From: Simmondsia chinensis
Lineage: Eukaryota; Streptophyta; Magnoliopsida; Caryophyllales; Simmondsiaceae
Direction of reading: 5' to 3'
Length of the DNA: 64,000 nt
Assembly: GCA_018398585.1 (NCBI GenBank)
Contig: JAGTTD010000013.1
Location: 9,520,492 to 9,584,491, forward strand
The notes below the pieces were generated by a model. It was given only the letters and a program-made list of their open reading frames with translations. It had not been told where the DNA came from and searched no databases. This document shows positions 31,746-43,682 of the stretch, in pieces. Made by a program: the position numbers and the translations under genes. Every line of letters begins with the position of its first letter. Position 1 is the stretch's first letter.

Positions 31746-33720
31746 ATGTGCATGCTAACCCAATCTCTCTCATACTGTGCTCCACAAGCTCGCTCCTTGC
31801 TCTACATTATGTGTTTTCTTGGATACCCTAATCATCACAAGGTTTATCGATGCCTGGATTTAACCACCAATAAGATTATAATTTTAAGACATGTAATTTT
31901 TGATGGGAAAAATTTCCTTTATGCCAAGCCTTCCCATCCTCCACCCCACACATATGATAATTTTGGTTTGATGGATCTAATGTCATGGGTTCCTCATGTC
32001 CTACAATCTCCTTCCTTGTCCCGTATACTTGAGTCGGGCCTCCCGACCGAATCGGTGGCTTCTCGCTCACTGGTGGCTACCAACACCGTTGCCGTGTTTT
32101 GCTCCACCACACCGCCTCCTATCGAGGCACCCTCTATGCCTCCCATTATTAACGAGCATTGCAAGAGTACTCGGGGTAAAGTTGGGGTTCAGAAGAAAAA
32201 ATATTTTCCCTTTATGACTACCTCCGCTATTTCTACTATCCCAGATGAGCCTTGTTCCCATAGTGTTGCCTCCAAGGATCCAAAATGGTATGCTTTCATG
32301 AGTGAAGAATATGGCACGCTTCTCCATAATGATACTTGGACTCTTGTTCCACATCCTCCGAGCATGAATGTTGTGGGATTAAAATGGGCATATCGTGTTA
32401 AGCAGCGACCGGATGGGTTTGTTGAACGTTTCAAAGCATGATAGTGGCTAAGGGTTTTACAACAACTGGGTGTGGATTATGATGATGCCCTCAACCCTGT
32501 TGTTAAACCAGTCATTGTGCGCACTGTTCCCTCTCTTGCCTATTCCTATAATTGGCCTATTCATCAACTATATGTTAAAAATGCGTTCTTAAATGGTTAT
32601 TTGTCTGAGGTAGTCTATATGCAGCAACCAAAAGGGTTTGTGGATCCTAGGTATCCTGATCACGTGTGTTGCCTTAAACGGGCCTCATATGGATAAAGCA
32701 ATCTCCAAGGGCTTGGTATCATCGGGTTGCCTCATTCTTGTTGAGTCACGGCTTCATTTCTAGTAAATCTAATCCGTCATTGTTCATTTATCACAGGGGG
32801 AGTAACATTGTGTTTTTGCTTCTTTACGTGGATGATATTGTGCTAACCGCTTCTTCTACACAGCTTCTATCTTTAGTAACGTCTCAATTAAAAATTGATT
32901 TCAATATGTTAGACTTGGGTCCTTTGAATTACTTCTTGGACATTCGGTTACTCGTGACGGCCATGGGTTATTCCTTTTACAGTCCAAGTATGCTTTTGAT
33001 CTTCTTCATTGCAGTGGCTTGTCTAATACTAATCCCTCATACTCTCCATTAAATTCCAAGGAAAAATTGTTGGCTTTAGTTGATAGCCCTCCTGTTTAAG
33101 ACCTTGCACGCTATCGGAGTATTGTTGGTACTCGTCATAAACTTACTTTACTAGACCAGATATCACATATGCCGTTCAACAGGTTTTCTTATTCATGCCT
33201 GATCCCCGTGTGGTCCACTTTAAGGTAGTTAAGCGGATTTTACGCTGTATTGTAGGCACTATGTTTTACCATCTTCATATCTCCCCTTCCTCTTTTGATC
33301 AGTTAGTTAGTTACTCTGATGCTGAATGGGCTTGCTATCCTAACACTCGGTGTTCTACTTTTGTTTATTATGTATACTTGGGCTCAAATCTCCAACCCAT
33401 TCTTCTAAACGCCAACATACCGTCTCACGTTCTAGTGATGATGTAGAATATTGTGGGTGGCTAATGTTGTTGCCGAATCCATATGGTTATGTTCTCTTGT
33501 CTATGAGTTGGGTGCCTTCATAAAGCTACGGTTTTCCATTGTGATAATGTTAGTGCCACTTATCTTGCTAGTAACCCCATTCAACATCAACGCACCAAGC
33601 ATGGGGAACTTGATATTCATTTTGTCCAGGAATGAGTGGCTCTTGGTCAGGTCCGTGCTCTTCACGTTCCATCCTCGCTTCAGTACGTCGATAGTTTCAT
33701 CAAGGTCTCCCAAAGTATGT
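31746..33720 (+). pseudogene. Decayed copia RT and RNase H
   Basis: RT begins DPKWYAFMSEEYGTLLHNDT and WTLVPHPPSMNVVGLKWAY, breaks near 32440, then DYDDALNPVVKPVIVRTV and KNAFLNGYLSEVVYMQQP, a stop in the ASYG block, and LLLYVDDIVLTAS (YVDD intact, about 32818). RNase H traces include VSYSDAEWACYPNTRCST, near 33305. The rest is shifted to the 3' LTR. Confidence 0.85.
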
Positions 33721-33782
33721 TTTTTGTGAGTTCAGGGGGCAATCTTCGCGTTCACTCTATTCCCGCTATGATTGAGGGGGCG

Positions 33783-33944
33783 TGGTTGGATATATTGTAT
33801 TTAGGATAGAATAAATTATATGTAGGAACATAAAATTATATGTGATATGATGTATGTTCAATATATCTAATGAGATGCTGTAATCCTCTCTATATATACA
33901 TTGTGACCCCCCTCAATTGAGTTTTGTTGGGTATTTAGTTTACA
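33783..33944 (+). repeat. 3' LTR of the decayed copia
   Basis: Partner of 29224-29384, with many substitutions; followed by target duplication AGCAC. Confidence 0.9.
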
Positions 33945-34032
33945 AGCACTTAGTTTGGTTGATATTGTGAAGTGGAGTTAATAGTAAAGAATGGGTTTGC
34001 AGACTAGGCATAATATAAAAGGATGCAACTAA

Positions 34033-35108
34033 GGGGCTGTTTGGTAGTAGAAAATTGTTTTTCTTTTCCATTTCTAGTTTTCCTTTTCATCTTCAATTTT
34101 CGTTTTCATCTCCAATTTCGCAATATAGAAAACTGAAAAATGCGTTCAAGTGATCCTTGTTTTCCAATTTTCTGAAAATTGAAAATGATACATATGTAAC
34201 ATTCGTAAATCCCAAAATCGAATAATACAACTCGAACCCAGCCCAAACAATAATGTTAGTGATTTGGAAGTTGAACTAATATGCCTAAGTAATACCCGTA
34301 AATTAGTCAAACACTAAGAAAAAAAAGTACGTCATTTTCGAAATAAATTATAAACATAGTTTAAACATACAACAGTCTAACTTCTGCTCTACCGATTGGT
34401 ATAATCGTTCCATAATTAATCGGTAGTTGCTTGCCAAACCTCATTTATTTCCATTTGTTGGGACATAATCATCTTAATTCCCTCCTGTACGAAGAGAATA
34501 CTGTTCTCATTAGGGACCACTGTATCTTCTCTGCCATATGAAGGAAATAATGTATCTTCTATGTCTTCCAGTCGAATAAAATTATGTAATATACAACACG
34601 ATATATAAATCAACTTTTGTCATGTTAGCAGATAGTTTGGTGTTGCTTTTAAAATTGGGAACCTAGCCTTAAGTATCCAAAAGCCCACTCTATTACATTT
34701 CACAAAGATCGGTATAATTAAACAACTCATATGATCCTCTTATGCATACTTTGCCTTGGAAATCATTTATCGCTTTAAAAATTTGGATCTTTCCTAAGCA
34801 CGGCAAAATCATTTGCGTAAGAGGAGGATAAGGAGATGAGGGTATATAAAAAAGTATTATAAAGTGGGTGAGTAGTGTGAAAATATGAAAGGAGAGTGGA
34901 GAAAAATTAGAAAACAATGTCTTTATTTTGTGAAGAAAATTTGGAAAACAGTTTAAAGCTTTTTTCCAAATTTGTGAAAGAATAGGAAAGATTGGAATAC
35001 TATTTTCCAACTTCTCCAATTAGAAAAACTAGACTGTTGAACACCTTTTTCAGTTTTTCAGGAAAACTTTCCTTAAAACTGGAAAATTCTCTGTTATTAA
35101 GCAGCCTC
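34033..35108 (-). mobile_element. PIF/Harbinger deletion derivative
   Basis: 1076 bp bounded by TAA on both sides (34030-34032 and 35109-35111). Terminal inverted repeats are GGGGCTGTTTGGTAGTAGAA at the left and, reversed, GAGGCTGCTTAATAACAGAG at the right. It keeps the C-terminal end of a Harbinger transposase gene on the minus strand, so it derives from an autonomous element by internal deletion. Confidence 0.85.
34416..34712 (-). pseudogene. Harbinger transposase, C-terminal remnant
   Basis: On the minus strand GFWILKARFPILKATPNY is followed by an in-frame TGA and then LIYISCCILHNFIRLEDIED. The FGxLKxRFPIL and CCILHNFIR blocks are hallmarks of plant Harbinger (ALP1-like) transposases. The upstream part with the DDE catalytic core is missing, and the Glu expected just before the FGxLK block is not seen. 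The frame ends at 34416 (VWQATTD). Confidence 0.85.
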
Positions 35109-35249
35109 TAAGTGTTTGTTTAGCAAGAATGCATTCAAGAATATAAACCACCTTTTTTTCACATGCCCAATTATATGACTCATCTGGATACGGTGCATCG
35201 TACAGTGGATAAATCAGATCATTATTCCCTCACTATTATGTAGCTATTT

Positions 35250-35643
35250 GGAGCAACATATTGCTCTAACCATAGCGGAAAATTTCAATGGACTGTATGG
35301 ATATCAAGCTTCTTCATTTTAATAGGGATGGTTTGAAACAAGCAAAGCAATGTTGTGTTCAATGAGGAGGAGCTTGACTTTGAAGATATAATTTTGGAGT
35401 ACCTGAATGCAGATTTGCTATTGGGTGGGTGCATGGTGTGAGAATTTATTTTATGGCCTGGAGGAAATTTTTGAAATACATTGAAGCAATACAATCTTGG
35501 AACCAATAAAATCAATCTAAAATGCTAACTTGACTATTACTCGATGTCTGGCTGAACAAGGGGTGGTATTTTGATTACTGATGACTGTCTTGGATAATAT
35601 ATAGTGTTTTGCATGTTGTATCATGCTTATATACTATGCTTAT
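35250..35643 (+). repeat. Dispersed repeat, copy A
   Basis: About 390 bp matching 45793-46154 joined to 63761-63800 at roughly 80 percent identity. Shared blocks include TTCAATGAGGAGGAG, TGAATGCAGA, GGTGCATGGTGTGA and CATTGAAGCAATACA. No open frame or terminal structure was recognised. Confidence 0.75.
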
Positions 35644-36585
35644 CTACATTGAAACGTCATATATAAAAGTGATAATTAAACTCAGGTTGCCTAAATAATA
35701 TATTTGTAATGGGGCAAAATCAAGAACAGTAACCAAAAAAATCACGCATCTTAAATGATATGAAGAGGATATATCTTATTAAGTTAAACAATAATATTTT
35801 TTTGCATTTCATTCTCCACCAACTAAACAAAGAAAAAAAAAAATTTGATCTTGAAAATATTTTTTTCCCCCTTGTTTTCTCTTAAGTTTCAAATAACGGA
35901 AAAAAGTCGTTTTTCTTTATTTTGTTTCCCTTAAGCTTCTTTCCTCACATTTTTCTTTCCTTCAAATTTTCTTAGCTCCAAACGAACCCTATGAGTATCT
36001 AAACAGGTAAACAGGGAGAAGTTGTTAATGTAGATACAAGGCAATCCTTAATTCTTAATATTTAACGACACATGGAGGATATTTATATTTTAAAAATATA
36101 ATATGATATATTATTAAATTAAAATTTCATTAGACTTTTATTTATTCTTTTATTTTTATGTATCGGTGTCGCATTAAATTTATTTTTTTACATGAAAACT
36201 TATTTTTTATTTTTTTATGATTTGATAATTTTTATGTAAGGCTCTACAATTATAAGATTTGAGATTTGAGAGATTTTGAGGAAGGAAAAGATTTAGCAAG
36301 AATATATAAAAGATACAATATTATATACTTTGCAAAATAATACGGCAAAGTACATGTTTTTCTTGTTTTTCTTTCCTTTTCTATGACTTAGAATATTAGA
36401 AATGTTTGAATTGGGGTTTTGAGATTTTTGGTGACACCCATTTGAATTGCTTATATAAGAGTTTAAAGGCTTTTGGGTGGGGGTATGTAGAAGATACAGA
36501 TATGAAGCATCATTATGTTTGTATTTGGTATTATCATGTGATCAAAAGGAAAATATTCTGTTAATTAATTGAAATGCTTATGCCT
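35644..36585. other. AT-rich intergenic sequence
   Basis: No gene. Near 35975 the sequence AGCTCCAAACGAACCCTA resembles the end of a Harbinger-type MITE, but no partner end was identified. Confidence 0.4.
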
Positions 36586-37101
36586 TGTTGGATTGCTACA
36601 TGAATTAAATTCTTGCGATGTGGAGAAAACAATGCCCAATAACCTAATTCGATTCAAATATTATAACAAATAAGAGAACCAAATTAAGAACGAAAAAGAA
36701 CAAAAGAAGAACACGACGATTTATGTGGAAACCCTTCTTCAATTGAGAGGGGGGAAAACCACGGGAGAAGATGGAGACTTTTATTGAATGAGAAATAGTA
36801 GAAGAATTACAAATCACTTCTTTCTGTCTTTTCTCTCAAAGGTCCGACGCTCACTTTACAATTGGATGCTTGCATACATAACCTTGGCTACGTATTTATA
36901 CTCGCGAGAAATTGGAGTCCCGATTGATCTGGGGGTCCCAATCGATTGGCCTCCCCATCGATCGGCATGTCACCGATAGACCGGGGATTGTACTGGATAC
37001 GCTATGCTTCTGCGAACTTTCCCGATCGATCGGCTATTCCCCTCGATCAATCAGCGTACCCTCTGCAGCAACTCCAAGGAATTTGAGACACATACTAACA
37101 A
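36586..37101 (-). repeat. 3' LTR of the truncated copia
   Basis: On the minus strand it starts TGTTAGTATGTGTCTC next to the purine tract and contains CGATCGATCGGG-type motifs and a TATA-like TATAAATACG. The far end (CAATCCAACA, 36586) is inferred from a TG/CA terminus and is less certain. Confidence 0.7.
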
Positions 37102-37173
37102 ATCTCCACCTTGGCTCAAATTTCTCACAAAACAAACTCTCCACTTTCTCCAAAAACGCCACCCCTCTCAAGG

Positions 37174-38788
37174 TTAATTCAAAGACACAGAAAGCCCAAC
37201 CAGATTTGAGTAATGCTCAAATTTCCTACTGGGTAGAACTTTAGTGAACATATCAACGGGATTATCTACAGTACCAATCTTCTTCAACTCAATCTTGCCT
37301 TCATCAATCAGATCCCGAATGAAATGATGCTTGACATCAATATGCTTTGTCCTATCATAATGGGTCATTTCATCCTTGGCTAAGTGAATCGCTAACTGGC
37401 TATCACAATAGACACTAACTGTACCCTAATCAACCCTGAGTTCACAGATCAAACCCTTTAGCCAAACAGCTTCTTTGAATGCTTTTGTTACGGCCATATA
37501 CTCTACTTCAGTAGTGACTGTGCGGTAACTGATTGTAGACCTTCTCTCCAATTGATAGTACTGTCACCCAAATAGAATACATATCCTGAAGTAGATCTCC
37601 TCTTATCGAGGTCTCCACCACAGTCTGAGTCAACATATCCAACTGAATAGCTTCTACTCCTCCCAAACTCCAAACATACATCAGAAGTGCCACGTAAGTA
37701 CCTGAGAATCCATTTAACAGCCTGGCAATACTCTTTACCTGGATTTGCCATATATCTGCTCACCTTGCTAATAGTATATGCGATATCTGGACGTGGGCAT
37801 ACCATAGCATACATAATACTACCAACTGCACTAGAGTAAGGGGCTTTTGACATGTACCTAATGTCTTACTCTGACTGAGGCGAATCTAATGCTGAAAGTC
37901 TGAAATCAGCTGCCAAAGGAGTGCTAACTAGCTCAGCACCTTTCATATGAAATTGGCCTAGAATCTTCTCAATATACTTATCTTGAGACAAGTAGAACTT
38001 TCCTGCTTTTCGGTCCGTCTTGATTTCCATACCAAGAATCTTTTTTGCTGCTCCTAAATCTTTCATCTCGAACTCACTTTTCAACATTGTTTTCAATTCA
38101 TCAACATTAGACAAATCCATAGCTGCAATCAACATATCACCAACATATAATAAAAGATAAATGAACCTGAACCTAAACCTGAACCTGTTTGCAAAAATAA
38201 ACACAATTGTCATATTTTCTCTTGAAGAACCTATGACTAGTCATAAACTGATCAAATCTTTTGTACCACTGCCTTGGCGATTGCCTCAAACCATAGAGTG
38301 ACCTTTTCAACAAACAAACATGATCTTCCTTTCCTTCAACAACAAAGCCTTCAAGTTGATGCATGTAAATACTTTCTTCTAGCTCACCATGGAAGAATGC
38401 AGTTTTCACATCTAGCTGCTGAAGCTCTAAATCATGCATAGCTACTAAAGCAAATATCGGCCGAATGGAAGTATGTCTAACAACAGGTGAAAAGATATCA
38501 TGAAAGTCAATACCGTGTCCGTGACTGTAGCCTTTAGCTATCAATCGAGCCTTTTACCTTGCATCTTCCACTCCAAGAATGCTTTCTTTCTTCTTAAAGA
38601 CCCATTTGCACCCAATAGCTCTCTTTCCTATTTGAGGCTTGACAAGTTGTCAAGTCTAGTTCTTCTGTAATGACTCCATTTCTTTGTGCATAGCCATTAT
38701 CCACTTCTCTGAATCAGATCTAGTCACAGCTCATGAATAGGTGGAAGGCTCAATTTCTTCCTCTGTCTCAACCATAAAAAGAGCATAA
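37174..38788 (-). pseudogene. Truncated copia RT and RNase H
   Basis: On the minus strand: the KGYSHGHGIDFHDIFSPVVR block, LDVKTAFFHGELEESIYM and SLYGLRQSPRQWYKRFDQF. Then, after a shift caused by a short TTCAGG-type repeat near 38165-38190, LLLYVGDMLIAAM, in which the catalytic YVDD is YVGD. RNase H follows with MANPGKEYCQAVKWILRYL, GYVDSDCGGDLDKRRSTSGY and DNPVDMFTKVLPSRKFEH. Stops and shifts occur near 37500 and 37860. Confidence 0.88.
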
Positions 38789-39743
38789 TGTCACCTACCG
38801 CCTATTTTTGTACAATTTGCACTTAAGTAGGTCTGTATAAGTGTTGTACTCTAGGAGGCCATAGGACATGTTAAGGCCTTTGGAGCTCATTTGGGTGTAA
38901 CATAGTGTCTAAGGGCCAAACGGTGTCAAGTGTCATGGTGCTTGTCATGGGCATGTTACTTGGGATCCTTAGGTGCGGTTGGGCATGCCAAGGCACGGCC
39001 TAGGTTGGGGCGTGTTTTTGACTAGGATGGTTACAAGTGGTTGTAACCGCCCTTAGAGGTTACAAGCGGCTGTAACTTCTTATGGAGGTTACAAACAATT
39101 GTAACTTCTTGTGGAGGTTACAAAAGGTTGTAACCTCCTTCGGGGAAGTTCCCTAATTTTGAGGGGCGGTTTTGGTGGTTTTGGATAAGGGGATGTATCC
39201 CTTATACTTAACAACTGCACCCCCTAGATTTTAGGGACATGTGCATTGAACCTAGGGAGGTTACTTTGCACTGTTAGAGTGGAATTAGGAAGGGGTGTGT
39301 CTCTTCCTTAATTCTAGGGAATTAGTTGGGCATGTTTGGGTTGTGTCCCAACTGGATGGGTGTGTTGTACATTTGAAGAGTTGTATTCTTTCATTTGTTT
39401 ATAAATGGCCATGGATGGCAATGGAAAAGGGTTAATCTTCCCTTTGCACCCAAACTCTCTCCTTGTGCTTGTTTGTTCTTTTGTTCATGTATGTGATTGA
39501 ATGTTTCGATACATTTGAGCGCTAAATGATCCAAACATAATTCCTTAACAATTCATATGTGTATAACTTCCACACGAATAACATAATTTCTGCATATTAG
39601 TACTTTTGAATACCGGGGAGCTTGACTTAGTGAGGAACTTACGACGTGAAAATAGGTGGCATCATGGGGCTTAACAGGGGACTTAGGAAGTGAAGTTAAA
39701 TGGTAGCGTGTACCATGACTAGGATAAGTGTCATCCTGTGACA
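38789..39743 (+). repeat. 5' LTR of the non-autonomous Ty3 element
   Basis: TGTCACCTACCGCC...CCTGTGACA. It contains four tandem GGTTACAA-N4/6-TTGTAAC palindromes (39029-39142). Confidence 0.92.
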
Positions 39744-39806
39744 ACATGGTATCAGAGCAGAGTTAAAGAAATTGTGGATTAGTAGTACATCACTAGAACC
39801 TTTGCT

Positions 39807-40925
39807 ATGGAAGAAGGAAATGTTAGTATGTCTCATGTTGAGGATGAACAACCAAGGGGTAGACCCGAGACACATGCAAAGAAATCAAACAAGAGTAAGG
39901 GTCCTTCAGTTGCGAGGGATGCGCTTATGAGTCTTGATGCGCGTGTGGCTCGGTTAGAGTTAGCGATTGGGGAGGTTCACGAGCAACTTGACACTGTTGA
40001 TGCTTTGGGGGGAAGTGTTGCGTGTTTAGAGGACAAGGTGCTCGGGGGTGGTTAACATTGTCAAGGCATCCACGGAGGAGCAACTTGGCAAGTTGACAGA
40101 GACGGTGTTGGGGCTCCATAAGGACTTTGACATTGTCCAGGCTGAGGTTGCACTTGTCAAAGCAGCCATTGCCAACGGTGCGGGTGCCATGGGGACACCA
40201 CGCAGCAATGTCCCTAAACCACAATGGTTTAGTGGGCAAAGGAGAGTGAAGGAAGTAGACCATTTTCTGTGGAGTTTGGGACGCTACTTTGAGGAGCTTC
40301 ATTTGGGGGATGATGCCTCAAAAATCAGCATTGGTACCATGTATTTGGAGGGTGATGTTGCATTGTGGAGGAGGCGTCGCCATGGGGACATAACAAAGGG
40401 GTTGTGTACCGTAGATACTTAGGTGGACTTCGTTAAGGAGTTCACAAGGCAATTTTTCCTAGAGAACGCAGAGGAGTTTTCCATGAGGAAGCTTCGAGGG
40501 CTGAAGCACACTGGTCCAATTAGACCCACATTGGGGAGTTCCAATCCTTGATGCTGCAGGTTACAGACATGCCAGAGAACATCTGCCTCTTTTATTTCAT
40601 GGACAGCCTACAACAATGGGCTGAAATGGAATTAAAGAGGAGGGGTGTTCATGATCTTGCAAGGGCCATTGCGGAAGCAGAGAACTTAACTGACTTTAAG
40701 GACTTTGCCAAACCCAAGAACCATGGGGGTGGAAGTGGGAGTAGTGGGGGAGAAAGACCTAACCATGACAAGGGTAAGGACAAACCTCACAAACCACCAA
40801 CATGGGGGATAAGGGGAAACGGGTCGACGGTATACAAGACCAAGAAGGGTAGCAGGGTTGTTTCTTGTGTGGCGGTAAACACTATGTTAGGGAGTGTCCT
40901 CAAAGGAAGGCACTCAATGCATTAG
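39807..40925 (+). pseudogene. Ty3 gag of the non-autonomous element
   Basis: Starts ATG 39807 (MEEGNVSMSHVEDEQPRG). A frameshift at about 40050 leads into KPQWFSGQRRVKEVDHFLW, YFEELHLGDDASKISIGTMY, GDVALWRRRRHGDITKG, a TAG at 40420-40422, then EFTRQFFLENAEEFSMRK and LKHTGPI. Another shift precedes FMDSLQQWAEMELKRRGVHD. The zinc knuckle CFLCGGKHYVREC (about 40859-40897) is in yet another frame. The pattern is a typical Ty3 gag core. Confidence 0.85.
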
Positions 40926-41059
40926 TTCAGGCACAAGAGCAAAAACTGGAACTGGGTGTAGAACCGGGGTTGGGACAGGCCCAGGTTGGGGCCATTCAGT
41001 TCCTGAGTGTTGTCCAGGAGGTGCATGTTGAGTCTGGAGGGTGCGCAGGGGATGCGTAA

Positions 41060-41580
41060 GTCTCCAGGAGTACTGGGCATGTCACACATAACATGCACAG
41101 TGCTGCGCCAAGGGAGGCATAGGTTTGTGTCAGGACGCTGCGAAGGTCGTGGGGGACATGGACCCGAGAAGGTCAAGGCCGTGCATAATGTGCTGCGCGT
41201 GTCCAGGGAAGCACATGGGGTGCTGCACACGTTCGAGGACGGGGTACGAGTAAGGGCACACGTGGATCAGCGATGGTGGCGAGCGGCGCACAGGTCAAAG
41301 GGGTTCACCGAGCTAAGGCACGTTGTTATGCTGAGGTCCAACCGGGTGCACGTTCTGGTGCACAAGGACCAGTGATAGGGGTCAGGATCGGACAGCCTAC
41401 AGGGGTCCAAGAGTGTGAGTGGCTGTGCACACATGGATCAGCAATGGGGGCACAGGTTGGGCAGTCCATTAGGATCAGGGGAACCAAAACATGTTGTGGC
41501 ACGGAGGTTCAGGACAATGCGCAAATGGGCGTGCGCGTTGAGGGGGCTTTGGCGTAGAGGTGCGCTCGGGTCTTAGAGGA
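41060..41580. other. G-rich spacer between gag and protease
   Basis: Rich in GTGCGCA, GGGGTGCG and CACATGG words; the open frames here show no domain. A similar G-rich stretch lies at 42100-42500. Confidence 0.5.
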
Positions 41581-41599
41581 TACAGGGTTAAGAACGCAG

Positions 41600-42079
41600 G
41601 GTTCAATTTCTATTAAGTACACTAACCAAAAACTTATCTTTGTTGAGGAGAAGGTAAATGGTGCTGAAACCAAGGCATTACTTGACATCAGGGCTACAAC
41701 CAACTTCATGTCCAAAATGGAGGTGGAGAGGTTAGGATTGAGCATTTGTAGTGGAAGGGCGTGGTTAAAGGCTGTGAATTCACCTATCACATCTATCCAT
41801 GGGGTGGCTTGTGCGGTGCCAATGCAACTAGGGGATTGGCATGACACTTTGGACTTGTCAGTTATCACTATGGACGACTTCAGGGTGGTATTGGGGATGG
41901 ATTTCTTCGATGCCGTACAACCTTTGATACTTTTTAGGGACAACGTGTTGAAGATTAGCATGGGGCATGAGATTCAAAGGGTGCCTTTTCTTAGGGAGAG
42001 GGTAAAAACCAGCGTGATTTTAGCCATGATCCTTAGAGAGGGGGAACTTGAAGCCAATGGGGATGTGATGACAGGATAA
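41600..42079 (+). pseudogene. Ty3 aspartic protease, active site mutated
   Basis: IFVEEKVNGAETKALLDI leads to the active site ALLDIRATTNFMSK, where the family has D-T/S-G-A/S-T; Asp remains but the next two residues are Ile-Arg. MEVERLGLSICSG, ITSIHGVACAVPMQLGDW and DDFRVVLGMDFFDAVQP are the usual remainder of plant Ty3 proteases. It is open to 42079 and then ends, without RT. Confidence 0.8.
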
Positions 42080-42503
42080 GGGGATGATCTCAGGCTCGAG
42101 ATTGGGTCTAGGACAAGCAGGGCCAGCAGTGCGCTGAGGTGGCACAAGGCTGTTCCTGGGATGCCCGAGTGTGCGCATCATGTGGGCCTGAATGGGCATG
42201 GAGTGGGCCTTGGTGCGCCTAGGTTGCGCACTGATGTGTGTGACTTGGGACTGGATGCGCAGGGGTTACACATCAATGCACAGGGTGTGCGCATGTGTGG
42301 GCATGGGGTGCGCACGGGTAGGCACTTCATGACAAGGCAGGATTTGTTTAGGGCCGCGCTAGGCTATAGGATGTGGGGACTTGGGATAGAGATAAGGTTG
42401 CCAGATACTGTGGGTTGCAACGTGTCAGGGACCGAGAGAAGAGGGGCATTGTCAGGGCATGCATGTCATAGGCCACGGACACAAGAACCTCTGCAGGGCT
42501 AGG

Positions 42504-42661
42504 ACATTCAGATCCCGAGGCACTTAATCAGTGCCAAGGCATGGGACCTTGCTGAACAGGTACAACAACGTAAGGACTGGACTAAGTACATGGAGTACTT
42601 GGTTCATTGGAAGGGCCTTCCAGATGGAGAAGATACATGGGAGCATGGAGGCGGCTCGTGA
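42504..42661 (+). pseudogene. Chromodomain end of a missing pol
   Basis: Frame IPRHLISAKAWDLAEQ, then YMEYLVHWKGLPDGEDTWE, a clear chromodomain core (YLVxWKGxxxxxxTWE), ending at a TGA. Only this C-terminal piece of pol remains, next to the purine tract and 3' LTR. Confidence 0.85.
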
Positions 42662-42737
42662 CAAGCTTCAAGAAGACCCGGGGGCATTCAAACCTCTTGG
42701 CATTGACGAGGGCATCAATAGCTTAGGTGGGGGAGAG

Positions 42738-43678
42738 TGTCACCCACCGACTATTTTTGTATAATTTGTACTTAAGTAGCTTTGTATAAGTGTTATATTC
42801 TAGGAGGCCATATTACATGTTAGGGCCTTTGGAGCTCATTTGGGTGTAACATAGTGTTTAAGGGCCAAATGGTGTCAAGTGTCACAGTCCTTGTCATGGA
42901 CGTGTCACTTGGGATCTTAGGCGCTGCTGGGCATGTCAAGGCACGGCCTAGGTTGGGGCTTGTTTTTGAATGGGACTTGTAACCACCCTTGGAGGTTACA
43001 AGCAGTTGTAACTTCTTGTGGAGGTTACAAACGGTTGCAACTTCTTGTGGAGGTTACAAGCGGTTGTAACCTCCTTTGGGAAAGTTCCCTAATTTTGAGG
43101 GGCAGTTTTGGTGGTTTGGGATAAGGGGATGTGTCCCATATCCTTAACAACCGCATCCCTTTGATTTTAGGGACATGTGCGTTGAACCTAGGGAGGTTAC
43201 TTTGCACGGTTAGAGTGGAATTAGGAAGGGGTGTGTCTCTTCCTTAATTCTAGGGAATTAATTGGGCACGTGTGGGTTGTGTCCCAACTGGATGGGTGTG
43301 TTGTACATTTGAAGAGTTGTATTCTTTCATTTGTTTATAAATAGCCATGGATGGCCATGGGCAAGGGTTAATCTTCCTTTGCACCCAAACTCTCTCCTTG
43401 TGCGTGTCTGTTCTTTTGTTCATGTATGTGATTGAATGTTCTGATACATTTGAGTGCTAAATGATCCAAACATAATTCCTTAACAATTCATATGTGTATA
43501 ACTTCCACACAATTAACATAATTTTGGCATATTAGTACTTTTGAGTGCCAGGGAGCCTGACTTAGTGAGGAACTTACGGAGTGAAACTAGGTGGCATCAT
43601 GGGGCTTAATGAGAGACTTACAAAGTGAAGTTAAGTGGTAGCGTATACCGTGACTAGGATAAGTGTCATCCCGTGACA
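42738..43678 (+). repeat. 3' LTR of the non-autonomous Ty3 element
   Basis: 941 bp, partner of 38789-39743 with scattered substitutions and one fewer GGTTACAA/TTGTAACC palindrome (42978-43073). Confidence 0.92.
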
Positions 43679-43682
43679 ATAA

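Larger units (their letters stand above)
29224..33944 (+). mobile_element. Decayed copia retrotransposon
   Basis: LTRs 29224-29384 and 33783-33944 (about 161 bp), perfect duplication AGCAC (29219-29223 and 33945-33949). The primer site reads TGATATTAGAGAC, an iMet site decayed by transitions. The purine tract TTGAGGGGGCG precedes the 3' LTR. The coding region is full length in order but has many stops and shifts. The RT style (VVGLKWAYRVKQRPDG) suggests an Ale/Retrofit-like lineage. Confidence 0.92.
38789..43678 (+). mobile_element. Non-autonomous chromovirus-like Ty3 element lacking RT, RNase H and integrase
   Basis: LTRs 38789-39743 and 42738-43678 (about 950 bp), iMet primer site TGGTATCAGAGC at 39747-39758, purine tract AGGTGGGGGAGAG at 42725-42737. 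A 4-bp ATAA duplication (38785-38788 and 43679-43682) is seen. The internal 3 kb holds gag, a zinc knuckle, a protease and a terminal chromodomain. Where RT, RNase H and the integrase core should be there is only G-rich sequence. Confidence 0.9.
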
